A stretch of DNA of 14,779 bases from an uncultured Bacillota bacterium (GTDB lineage: Bacteria > Bacillota > Clostridia > Tissierellales > Tissierellaceae), in NCBI GenBank assembly GCA_937951995.1, contig CALGAG010000046.1, positions 1 to 14,779 on the forward strand. Reading direction: 5' to 3'. The notes beneath the pieces were generated by a model that saw nothing but the letters and a program-made list of their open reading frames with translations, was not told where the DNA came from and searched no databases. This document shows positions 1 to 7,185 of the stretch, one piece after another. Position numbers and translations under genes: made by a program. The stretch's first letter is position 1, and every line of letters starts with the position of its first letter.

Positions 1-88
1 CCGTAAGAGTTGTCTTACCGTGGTCTACGTGACCGATTGTTCCTACGTTAACATGTGGTTTATTTCTTTCAAACTTAGCTTTACCCAT
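1..88 (-). CDS. tuf: Elongation factor Tu, 5' end only (downstream copy)
   Basis: The first 29 codons of a tuf gene, cut off by the left edge of the window. EF-Tu is the GTPase that carries aminoacyl-tRNA to the ribosomal A site. The visible N-terminus starts MGKAKFERNKPHVN and contains the P-loop GHVDHGKT (residues 19-26), diagnostic of EF-Tu. The ATG is preceded by AGGAGG nine bases upstream. It follows fusA by 25 bases with no promoter or terminator between, so it is the last visible gene of the L7Ae-rpsL-rpsG-fusA-tuf operon. A second tuf gene ends at the opposite edge of the window; the two fragments cover different parts of the protein and cannot be compared here. Confidence 0.96.
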   Translation of the reverse strand, partial: MGKAKFERNKPHVNVGTIGHVDHGKTTLT

Positions 89-113
89 TTCTTGATTCCT
101 CCTATTTTAAAGA

Positions 114-2183
114 TTATTTTCCGCCCAATACCTGCTCAGATATGCTGTTTGGTACTGGCTCGTAATGGTCAAACTGCATTGTGTAAAGGCCTCTTCCCTG
201 TGTGTTTGATCTCAGGTCAGTTGCATAACCGAACATTTCTGCCAATGGCACATATGCTCTGATTATCTGAGCTCCACTTACAAGCTCCATGCCTTCCATT
301 CTACCTCTTCTTGAGTTTATGTCTCCGATTACATCTCCCATGTACTCCTCAGGAACTGTGACCTCAACCTTCATCATTGGTTCCAAAAGTGTTGGTCCAG
401 CTTTTCTCAAAGCTTCCCTTACTCCCATTGAACCAGCTATTTTATATGCCATCTCTGAAGAGTCAACATCGTGGTATGATCCGTCATAAAGTGTTACCTT
501 GATATCAAGTACGGGGTATCCTCCAAGAATTCCTGATTCCAGTGCTTCCTGGATACCATTGTTTACTGAGTTCACATACTCCTTAGGAATTGCTCCTCCC
601 ACAATTGCATTAACAAACTCATAACCTTTACCTGGCTCCTGTGGCTCAACCTTAAGCTTAACATGACCATATTGTCCTCTACCACCTGACTGCTTGACAT
701 ACTTACCTTCCGCATCAGCCGGCTTCTGGATTGACTCCTTGTAAGCAACCTGTGGATTACCTACATTTGCCTCAACCTTGAATTCCCTAAGAAGTCTGTC
801 TACAATGATCTCAAGGTGTAGCTCTCCCATTCCAGCGATGATTGTCTGTCCAGTTTCCTCATCAGTATAGGTTCTGAATGTAGGGTCTTCCTCTGCAAGC
901 TTTGCAAGGGCAACAGACATCTTTTCCTGGCTGGCTTTTGTCTTTGGTTCAATGGCTACGTGGATTACAGGCTCTGGGAATTCCATCTTCTCAAGGATTA
1001 CCGGATCTGTATCAAGACAGAGGGTGTCACCTGTTGATGTATCCTTAAAGCCTACTGCTGCAGCTATGTCCCCAGCAAAAACCTCATCAATCTCTTCCCT
1101 TTTGTTGGCATGCATCTGGAGAATCCTTCCGATTCTTTCCCTTTTGCCCTTGGTTGAGTTATATATATAACTTCCAGCCTTTGCACTTCCTGAGTAAACT
1201 CTGAAGTATGCCAGCTTACCAACATATGGGTCTGTTACTATCTTAAACGCAAGCGCTGAAAATGGCTCGCTGTCATCAGCATGTCTTTCAACTACCTCTT
1301 CTGTACCTGGCAGGATTCCCTGAATTGCAGGAACATCCAATGGTGATGGAAGGTAAGCCAGGATAGCATCCAGAAGAATCTGAACTCCCTTGTTCTTGTA
1401 TGATGAACCGCAAAGTACCGGAGTCATCTTTACATCAAGGGTAGCTTTTCTGATACCCCTCATGATTTCCTCGGAAGTCAGCTCCTCACCTTCAAGATAC
1501 TTCATCATAAGCTCTTCGTCTGACTCTGAAACAGATTCTATCAGAAGTTCCCTATACTCGTTGGCCAAATCAATCAAGTCAGCTGGTATCTCTGTAATCT
1601 CGATTTCTTGTCCAAGGTCGTCCTTGTATATTCTGGCGTGCATATCTATTAGGTCAACAATTCCTGTGAAGTTTTCTTCCTTGCCTATTGGAAGCTGAAT
1701 TGGAACAGCATTTGCCTTAAGTCTGTCCTTCATCATTCCAACCGCCCTAAAGAAGTCTGCTCCCATGATATCCATTTTATTAACAAAAGCCAATCGTGGT
1801 ACACGATACTTGTCAGCTTGTCTCCAAACGGTCTCAGATTGAGGCTCTACTCCACCTTTTGCACAGAACAACGCAACGGCTCCATCAAGTACACGCAGTG
1901 ACCTTTCAACCTCAACGGTGAAATCCACGTGCCCTGGTGTGTCAATAACGTTGACCCTGTGATCTTTCCAGAAAGCTGTCGTCGCAGCGGAGGTGATAGT
2001 GATTCCTCTCTCTTGCTCCTGTTCCATCCAGTCCATTTGAGCTCCACCCTCATGGGTTTCGCCTATTTTGTGTATTTTACCGGTATAAAATAATATTCTT
2101 TCTGTGGTGGTTGTTTTTCCTGCATCAATATGAGCCATTATGCCGATATTTCTAGTTTTCTCAAGTGATACTTGTCTTGGCAC
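114..2183 (-). CDS. fusA: Elongation factor G
   Basis: Translational GTPase that moves tRNAs and mRNA through the ribosome after peptide transfer and helps recycle ribosomes with RRF. The 689-residue product is of normal EF-G length. It has the G1 motif AHIDAGKT (residues 17-24), the switch II motif DTPGHVDF (81-88) with the catalytic histidine at 86, and NKMD (135-138). The later domains, including the domain IV stretch rich in glycine (SGGRGQYGHV), follow in the usual order. The start codon is GTG, chosen because AAGGAGG lies just upstream and the protein begins at the family's usual MPRQ/MPRE position. It lies 58 bases after rpsG and 25 bases before tuf, inside the str-type operon. No promoter is visible in either gap. 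Confidence 0.97.
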   Translation of the reverse strand: MPRQVSLEKTRNIGIMAHIDAGKTTTTERILFYTGKIHKIGETHEGGAQMDWMEQEQERGITITSAATTAFWKDHRVNVIDTPGHVDFTVEVERSLRVLDGAVALFCAKGGVEPQSETVWRQADKYRVPRLAFVNKMDIMGADFFRAVGMMKDRLKANAVPIQLPIGKEENFTGIVDLIDMHARIYKDDLGQEIEITEIPADLIDLANEYRELLIESVSESDEELMMKYLEGEELTSEEIMRGIRKATLDVKMTPVLCGSSYKNKGVQILLDAILAYLPSPLDVPAIQGILPGTEEVVERHADDSEPFSALAFKIVTDPYVGKLAYFRVYSGSAKAGSYIYNSTKGKRERIGRILQMHANKREEIDEVFAGDIAAAVGFKDTSTGDTLCLDTDPVILEKMEFPEPVIHVAIEPKTKASQEKMSVALAKLAEEDPTFRTYTDEETGQTIIAGMGELHLEIIVDRLLREFKVEANVGNPQVAYKESIQKPADAEGKYVKQSGGRGQYGHVKLKVEPQEPGKGYEFVNAIVGGAIPKEYVNSVNNGIQEALESGILGGYPVLDIKVTLYDGSYHDVDSSEMAYKIAGSMGVREALRKAGPTLLEPMMKVEVTVPEEYMGDVIGDINSRRGRMEGMELVSGAQIIRAYVPLAEMFGYATDLRSNTQGRGLYTMQFDHYEPVPNSISEQVLGGK

Positions 2184-2241
2184 AATTTTTCCTCCTTACA
2201 TACTAATTAATAAATCCCATCCACACATTTTAAACGTCCTA

Positions 2242-2712
2242 CTAGAATCTGTAGTGTGCGAAAGCTTTGTTAGCTTCTGCCATTTTATGTGTTTCTTCTC
2301 TCTTCTTAACACTTGCTCCAAGACCGTTTGCTGCATCCATAAGCTCTTTTGCAAGCTTTTCAACCATGGTTTTTTCTCCTCTTTTTCTGGAGTATAGTAC
2401 TAACCATCTCAAACCAAGAGTTTCTCTTCTATCAGTTCTAACCTCTATAGGCACCTGATAGTTTGCTCCACCTATTCTTCTTGCTTTTACCTCAAGAACA
2501 GGCATGATGTTGTTCATAGCCTTGTAGAATACCTCCAATGGGTCTTCACCTGTCTTCTCAGCGATTTGATCAAAAGCCCCATAAACTATATTCTGCGCTA
2601 TTCCTTTTTTTCCATCCAGCATAATGCTGTTGATTAACTTTGTAACTACCACATCATTGTAAATTGGATCTGGCATGATTTCTCTTTTTGGTATATGTCC
2701 TTTTCTAGGCAC
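2242..2712 (-). CDS. rpsG: 30S ribosomal protein S7
   Basis: Primary 16S rRNA-binding protein that organises assembly of the head of the small subunit and lines the E-site tRNA path. The product is 156 residues, the usual bacterial length, starting (M)PRKGHIPKRE and containing the conserved PDPIYND and LDGKKG segments. An open frame extends 12 codons upstream to an ATG at 2748, but those codons contain the ribosome binding site AAGGAGG itself. I therefore place the start at the GTG at 2710-2712, seven to eight bases after that site. The 115-base gap from rpsL is long for this operon and holds two strong hairpins (2750-2817), so S7 autoregulation there is possible. Confidence 0.96.
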   Translation of the reverse strand: MPRKGHIPKREIMPDPIYNDVVVTKLINSIMLDGKKGIAQNIVYGAFDQIAEKTGEDPLEVFYKAMNNIMPVLEVKARRIGGANYQVPIEVRTDRRETLGLRWLVLYSRKRGEKTMVEKLAKELMDAANGLGASVKKREETHKMAEANKAFAHYRF

Positions 2713-2749
2713 TTTTCTTCCCTCCTTAACTATATAGAGTAGATTCATT

Positions 2750-2817
2750 GGTACTCGGCGTTTGCCGTTGTGCCTTAAAATGCATCTATATTAAAGTATT
2801 ATTAGCATTTCAAGCAC
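2750..2817 (-). promoter_or_regulatory. Structured rpsL-rpsG intercistronic RNA
   Basis: The 115-base gap between rpsL and rpsG contains a long hairpin: 2805-2817 pairs with 2770-2783 as two six-base-pair helices (one G-U pair) separated by a small internal loop, around a 21-base loop. Next to it is a short GC hairpin, CGGC-AAAC-GCCG in the mRNA (2756-2767). Weak outer pairs of this second hairpin (2750-2774) overlap the foot of the first, so the two compete slightly. In E. coli, S7 represses translation by binding the rpsL-rpsG intercistronic region. I infer, without proof, that this is an analogous S7 target. Confidence 0.5.
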
Positions 2818-2827
2818 TTCTTGTCGT

Positions 2828-3247
2828 TTACTTCTTAACCTTAGGCTTCTTAGCACCATACTTGGATCTTGACTGTAGTCTGTTTTCAACTCCAGCGGTA
2901 TCCAAAGTACCCCTAACTATGTGATATCTTACACCTGGAAGGTCTTTTACTCTTCCGCCTCTGATAAGAACGACACTGTGCTCTTGCAGATTGTGACCGA
3001 TACCTGGAATATAGGCAGCTACTTCCATTCCGTTTGTAAGTCTTACTCTTGCAACTTTTCTAAGCGCTGAGTTAGGCTTCTTTGGTGTTATTGTTCTAAC
3101 AGCAACACAAACTCCTCTTTTTTGAGGTGAATTGGATTCAGTCTCTTTCTTTTTCAAGGTATTTAGGTTCATACCAAGAGCTGGCGACTTTGATTTGTAA
3201 ACAACCTTTTCTCTTCCTTTTCTAACTAGTTGGTTAATTGTTGGCAT
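2828..3247 (-). CDS. rpsL: 30S ribosomal protein S12
   Basis: Decoding-centre protein of the small subunit, important for accuracy and the classical streptomycin-resistance locus. The product is 139 residues, longer than the E. coli protein because of an insertion around residues 25-40 that is typical of Firmicutes. The conserved TPKKPNSALRK loop has lysine 56 (E. coli Lys43), and GGRVKDLPG has lysine 101 (E. coli Lys88). Both are the wild-type, streptomycin-sensitive residues. Asp102 corresponds to the aspartate that RimO methylthiolates in some bacteria. The ATG has GAAGGAGGTG just upstream. That site begins at the stop codon of the L7Ae-like gene, only 14 bases away, so the two are probably translationally coupled. 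Confidence 0.97.
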   Translation of the reverse strand: MPTINQLVRKGREKVVYKSKSPALGMNLNTLKKKETESNSPQKRGVCVAVRTITPKKPNSALRKVARVRLTNGMEVAAYIPGIGHNLQEHSVVLIRGGRVKDLPGVRYHIVRGTLDTAGVENRLQSRSKYGAKKPKVKK

Positions 3248-3261
3248 TAAGGCACCTCCTT

Positions 3262-3510
3262 CTAATTTTTATTTAATAACGCAGCGACTGCTGCATTAAT
3301 ATCGATTCCGCAGGCCTCTCCAAGTTCCTCCATGGTGTCAACATACATGACCTTGACATCCTTGGACTTGCAAAGGTCTTCAATTTCCCCGGTTACTTTC
3401 TTTTCTGCATCCCGGGCTATGAAAACCGTCTGGACCTCTGATCTGGACAGGGATCGCTTGACCTGTTTAGCCCCCACTACCTTGTCCTGTTCCTTCAAAT
3501 CTGTAAACAT
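3262..3510 (-). CDS. rplGB: L7Ae-family kink-turn RNA-binding protein (YbxF-like)
   Basis: An 82-residue member of the L7Ae/L30e/S12e/Gadd45 family, matching in size and position the YbxF protein of Bacillus, where the gene also lies between rpoC and rpsL. Family hallmarks are the GAKQVKRSL segment near residue 13, the central FIARDAEKKV strand (30-39), and the CGID motif (72-75) that forms part of the RNA-contacting loop in L7Ae proteins. Such proteins bind kink-turns in RNA; the precise ribosomal role of the bacterial versions is unsettled. The ATG follows AAAGGAGG with good spacing. It is the first gene after the promoter inside rpoC, so it heads the str-type operon and is separated from rpsL by only 14 bases. 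Confidence 0.9.
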   Translation of the reverse strand: MFTDLKEQDKVVGAKQVKRSLSRSEVQTVFIARDAEKKVTGEIEDLCKSKDVKVMYVDTMEELGEACGIDINAAVAALLNKN

Positions 3511-3534
3511 TATCTATCCTCCTTTAAACATATC

Positions 3535-3568
3535 AAAGATTATGTGGCCAAAAGACCACATAATCTTT
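3535..3568 (-). terminator. Leader hairpin before the L7Ae-like gene (possible attenuator)
   Basis: A 15-base-pair stem (3554-3568 with 3535-3549, one G-U pair in the mRNA) closed by a UUUU loop. It lies between rpoC and the L7Ae-like gene, downstream of the promoter at 3607-3635. The sequence after the stem is only moderately U-rich (UCUUUGAUAUGUUU), so it may be a leaky terminator, an mRNA stabiliser or a processing site rather than a full stop. Confidence 0.55.
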
Positions 3569-3606
3569 ATGTCATCAAGAGTCTTCTAAAGTTTGCACAC
3601 TATAGT

Positions 3607-3635
3607 ATTCTATCACTGCAGAATATCTGTGTCAA
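3607..3635 (-). promoter_or_regulatory. SigA-type promoter for L7Ae-rpsL-rpsG-fusA-tuf, inside rpoC end
   Basis: TTGACA (3630-3635), a 17-base spacer ending in TGA, then TAGAAT (3607-3612). The TG one base before the -10 box is an extended -10 element. The -35 box lies in the last codons of rpoC and the TGA of the spacer is the rpoC stop codon. Transcription would begin near 3600, giving a leader of about 90 bases that contains the hairpin at 3535-3568. Confidence 0.8.
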
Positions 3636-6600
3636 CTAAATTTTCATCCTCCTGGGGGACTATCTCGTCATCTACAACCTCAACATTCTTGTACCTTCTC
3701 ATTCCGGTACCTGCTGGGATAAGCTTACCGATGATTACATTTTCCTTTAGACCCAATAGGAAATCCTCTTTACCTTTAATTGCTGCTTCTGTCAGTACTC
3801 GGGTAGTTTCCTGGAATGACGCCGCTGAAAGGAATGAGTCCGTAGCAAGTGACGCCTTGGTGATTCCAAGGAGTGTCATTCTTCCAACTGCAGGCTCTCC
3901 ACCTTCCTCCAGGACCTTCTTGTTTGTTTTTTCAAATTCCATTGAATTTACAAGGCTTCCTGGCAACAGGTCAGTATCTCCGGCTTCTTCAATCTTAACC
4001 TTTGACAGCATCTGTCGCACGATGATCTCAATGTGCTTGTCGTTTATGTCTACACCCTGTAATCTATATACCCTTTGTACTTCCTTTACAATATAATTTT
4101 GTACTCCCTTTATGCCTTTAATTTTTAGAATGTCATGAGGATTGACAGATCCTTCAGTCAACTCGTCACCGGCTTCGATGACATCCCCTTCTCTGACCTT
4201 GAGTCTTGAACCGAATACAATACTGTATCTAGCCTCTTCTCCATCCTCGTTTGTTACGACAACTTCTTTTCTCTTCTTGTTGTCATTTATGCTTACTTTA
4301 CCGTCAATCTCTGATATCACTGCAAGTCCCTTTGGTTTTCTAGCCTCGAAAAGCTCCTCAACCCTTGGAAGACCCTGGGTGATGTCAACAGCAGCTGCAA
4401 CTCCTCCCGTGTGGAAGGTTCTCATTGTAAGCTGTGTTCCAGGCTCACCGATTGACTGTGCTGCTATGATTCCAACTGCTTCACCGATATTGACTTCCTT
4501 GCCTGTTGCAAGGTTTCTACCGTAACAGTGAGCACATACTCCAAATTTAGCCTTACAGCCAAGTACTGACCTAACCTTGACCTCCTCTATTCCAATTTCC
4601 TGGATAAAGGCTGCCTGTTCCTCTGTGATCATCTCATTTGTCTTGACGATGATTTCTCCAGTTTCCGGATGAATGATATCCTCGAAGGCATATCTTCCAT
4701 CAATTCTGTCCTTCAGCTCCTCCAGAATCTCCTTGCCGTCCTTATATGCCTTCACAAGGAAATAGTGGTCGGTTCCGCAATCGTCCTCCCTTACTATTAC
4801 ATCCTGGCTGACATCTACAAGTCTTCTTGTAAGATATCCCGAGTCTGCTGTTCTAAGAGCCGTATCTGCAAGTCCCTTTCTGGAACCGTGCGTGGAGATA
4901 AAGAACTCAAGAACTGACAGTCCCTCACGGAAGTTGGACTTGATTGGAACCTCAACGGTCCTACCTGATGCACTGGCCATTAGACCACGCATACCAGCAA
5001 GCTGTCTGATCTGGTTTTTACTTCCTCTGGCTCCGGATATTGCCATTACATATATGTTATTCATAGGGTCAAGACCATCCATCAGGATTTCAGTTACATC
5101 CTCAGTTGTCTGGTTCCAGGTCTCAATTACCCTCTCATATCTTTCCTCGTCTGAGATAAGTCCTCTTCTGTAGGATTTCTCGAATCTGTCTACTACAACC
5201 TCTGCCTTTTTGATCATTTCATGCTTCTCTTCCGGGATGACAACGTCACCCATGGAGATTGAAATTGCACCAATTGTAGAATACTTAAAGCCCATGGTCT
5301 TTATGTGGTCAAGAATTTCAGCTGTCACTGAGTTGCCGTGTTTCCTGAAGCACTTGTCAATTATTACCCCAAGCTGCTTCTTGTCAACGACCCTGTCAAT
5401 CTCCAGGCCGTACTTGTCAACTGTTCTGTCAACAAATCCAAGATCCTGTGGCAGGTTCTCGTTGAATATGAATCTACCTACAGTACTTTCAACAAGCTGG
5501 CCGCGGTCATTTTGGTCAAGCTTCATCCTGACCTTGACCCTGGCGTGCATTCCAACATCCCCGTTTGCATATGCGTGGATCAGCTCATCGTAGTCCTTGA
5601 ATATCTTGCCTTCACCATGCTCCCCTTCCCTGTATACTGTCAGGTAGTAGGCCCCAAGCACCATGTCCTGTGAAGGAGTGGTTATTGGCTTTCCATCCTT
5701 GGGTGCAAGGATATTGTTTGTTGAAAGCATAAGAAGTCTTGCCTCAGCCTGAGCCTCTGATGATAGGGGTACGTGTACCGCCATCTGGTCACCGTCAAAG
5801 TCAGCATTGTATGCAGTACAAACCAATGGGTGAAGCTTAATTGCCTTGCCCTCAACAAGAACAGGTTCAAAAGCCTGGATTCCAAGTCTGTGAAGGGTTG
5901 GTGCACGGTTTAGAAGGACTGGGTGGTCCTTGATCACAGTTTCTAGAACGTCCCAAACCTGTGGCTTTATCCTTTCAACCATTCTCTTTGCACTCTTGAT
6001 GTTGTGAGCGTGTCCGTCCGAAACAAGCTTTTTCATAACGAATGGCTTAAACAGCTCCAATGCCATCTTCTTGGGAAGACCACACTGATAGAACTTAAGC
6101 TCTGGACCAACTACGATAACTGAACGTCCCGAGTAGTCAACCCTTTTACCTAGAAGGTTCTGTCTGAAACGACCCTGCTTACCCTTTAGCATGTCTGACA
6201 GGGATTTTAGTGGTCTGTTTCCAGGACCTGTTACAGGCCTTCCCCTTCTACCGTTGTCTATTAGAGCATCCACTGCCTCCTGAAGCATCCTTTTTTCATT
6301 TCTTACAATGATATCCGGTGCTCCAAGATCCAGTAGCCTCTTTAATCTGTTGTTTCTATTTATAACTCTTCTGTAAAGGTCATTAAGGTCTGATGTTGCA
6401 AATCTTCCTCCATCCAGCTGGACCATTGGTCTCAAATCCGGTGGAATCACAGGGATCACATCAAGGATCATCCACTCAGGTCTATTGCCTGAGTTCCTGA
6501 ATGCTTCCACAACCTCAAGCCTTCTTGTTATCCTTACCTTCTTCTGCCCAGTTGCATCCTTAAGCTGAGCCCTCAGTTCCTTTGACTCCGATTCCAGGTC

Positions 6601-7146
6601 GATCTTCTCAAGCAGAGACCTTACAGCTTCGGCACCCATCATGGCCCTGAAGCTGTTATGGTACTTGTCCACTGCATCCCTGTATTCGGTCTCAGTAAGG
6701 AGCTGTTTTTCATACATGGGGGTATCCCCTGGTTCAATAACCACATAGGATGCAAAGTATAGGATCTTTTCAAGTGCCCTTGGACTCATGTCAAGAATCA
6801 GTCCCATCCTGCTTGGTATTCCCTTGAAATACCAAATGTGTGATACAGGAGCTGCAAGCTCGATATGTCCAAGCCTCTCTCTTCTAACCTTTGCCTTTGT
6901 GACCTCAACTCCACACCTGTCACAGACTACTCCCTTGTATCTAACCCTCTTGTATTTTCCACAATGACATTCCCAGTCCTTTGTAGGTCCGAATATCTTT
7001 TCGCAGAACAAACCCTCTTTTTCTGGTTTAAGTGTACGATAATTTATTGTTTCCGGTTTTTTTACTTCTCCCTTTGACCATTGTCTGATCTTTTCCGGGG
7101 AAGCTAGCCCAATTTTAATTGAATCAAATGTGTTTAATTCAAACAA
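3613..7146 (-). CDS. rpoC: DNA-directed RNA polymerase subunit beta'
   Basis: Largest subunit of RNA polymerase, holding the catalytic magnesium site. The product is 1177 residues, in the normal Firmicutes range. The N-terminal zinc site is C60, C62, C75 and C78. The catalytic motif NADFDGDQMAVH has aspartates 449, 451 and 453. The second zinc site is C790, C864, C871 and C874, and the trigger-loop region GEPGTQLTMRTFHTGG starts near residue 900. The start is a TTG, chosen because it yields the family N-terminus (M)FELNTFDSI, with AAGGAG ten bases upstream. That site is paired with the start codon region in a hairpin (7145-7162). It lies 39 bases after rpoB, in one transcript, and its 3' end contains the promoter of the next operon. 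Confidence 0.97.
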   Translation of the reverse strand: MFELNTFDSIKIGLASPEKIRQWSKGEVKKPETINYRTLKPEKEGLFCEKIFGPTKDWECHCGKYKRVRYKGVVCDRCGVEVTKAKVRRERLGHIELAAPVSHIWYFKGIPSRMGLILDMSPRALEKILYFASYVVIEPGDTPMYEKQLLTETEYRDAVDKYHNSFRAMMGAEAVRSLLEKIDLESESKELRAQLKDATGQKKVRITRRLEVVEAFRNSGNRPEWMILDVIPVIPPDLRPMVQLDGGRFATSDLNDLYRRVINRNNRLKRLLDLGAPDIIVRNEKRMLQEAVDALIDNGRRGRPVTGPGNRPLKSLSDMLKGKQGRFRQNLLGKRVDYSGRSVIVVGPELKFYQCGLPKKMALELFKPFVMKKLVSDGHAHNIKSAKRMVERIKPQVWDVLETVIKDHPVLLNRAPTLHRLGIQAFEPVLVEGKAIKLHPLVCTAYNADFDGDQMAVHVPLSSEAQAEARLLMLSTNNILAPKDGKPITTPSQDMVLGAYYLTVYREGEHGEGKIFKDYDELIHAYANGDVGMHARVKVRMKLDQNDRGQLVESTVGRFIFNENLPQDLGFVDRTVDKYGLEIDRVVDKKQLGVIIDKCFRKHGNSVTAEILDHIKTMGFKYSTIGAISISMGDVVIPEEKHEMIKKAEVVVDRFEKSYRRGLISDEERYERVIETWNQTTEDVTEILMDGLDPMNNIYVMAISGARGSKNQIRQLAGMRGLMASASGRTVEVPIKSNFREGLSVLEFFISTHGSRKGLADTALRTADSGYLTRRLVDVSQDVIVREDDCGTDHYFLVKAYKDGKEILEELKDRIDGRYAFEDIIHPETGEIIVKTNEMITEEQAAFIQEIGIEEVKVRSVLGCKAKFGVCAHCYGRNLATGKEVNIGEAVGIIAAQSIGEPGTQLTMRTFHTGGVAAAVDITQGLPRVEELFEARKPKGLAVISEIDGKVSINDNKKRKEVVVTNEDGEEARYSIVFGSRLKVREGDVIEAGDELTEGSVNPHDILKIKGIKGVQNYIVKEVQRVYRLQGVDINDKHIEIIVRQMLSKVKIEEAGDTDLLPGSLVNSMEFEKTNKKVLEEGGEPAVGRMTLLGITKASLATDSFLSAASFQETTRVLTEAAIKGKEDFLLGLKENVIIGKLIPAGTGMRRYKNVEVVDDEIVPQEDENLVDTDILQ

Positions 7147-7162
7147 GGAGCGTTCTCTCCTT
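7144..7162 (-). promoter_or_regulatory. rpoC start region hairpin sequestering Shine-Dalgarno and TTG start
   Basis: The ribosome binding site AAGGAG (7157-7162) is perfectly complementary to CTCCTT (7145-7150), with a six-base loop AGAACG. The CTCCTT arm includes the first two bases of the TTG start codon (7144-7146). The mRNA can thus hide both signals in one small hairpin, which suggests that rpoC translation depends on a ribosome arriving from rpoB (39 bases upstream) or is otherwise damped. Confidence 0.6.
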
Positions 7163-7185
7163 TCATAATAAAGTTTGTTAATAGC

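Noticed and set aside
2713..2748. A 12-codon upstream extension of rpsG from an ATG
   Set aside because: It includes the AAGGAGG site itself, and the S7 family starts at PRKGHIPKRE.
7132..7164. A ten-codon upstream frame starting ATGAAAGGAGAG and overlapping the rpoC start
   Set aside because: No Shine-Dalgarno precedes it. Its bases are explained by the rpoC ribosome binding site.
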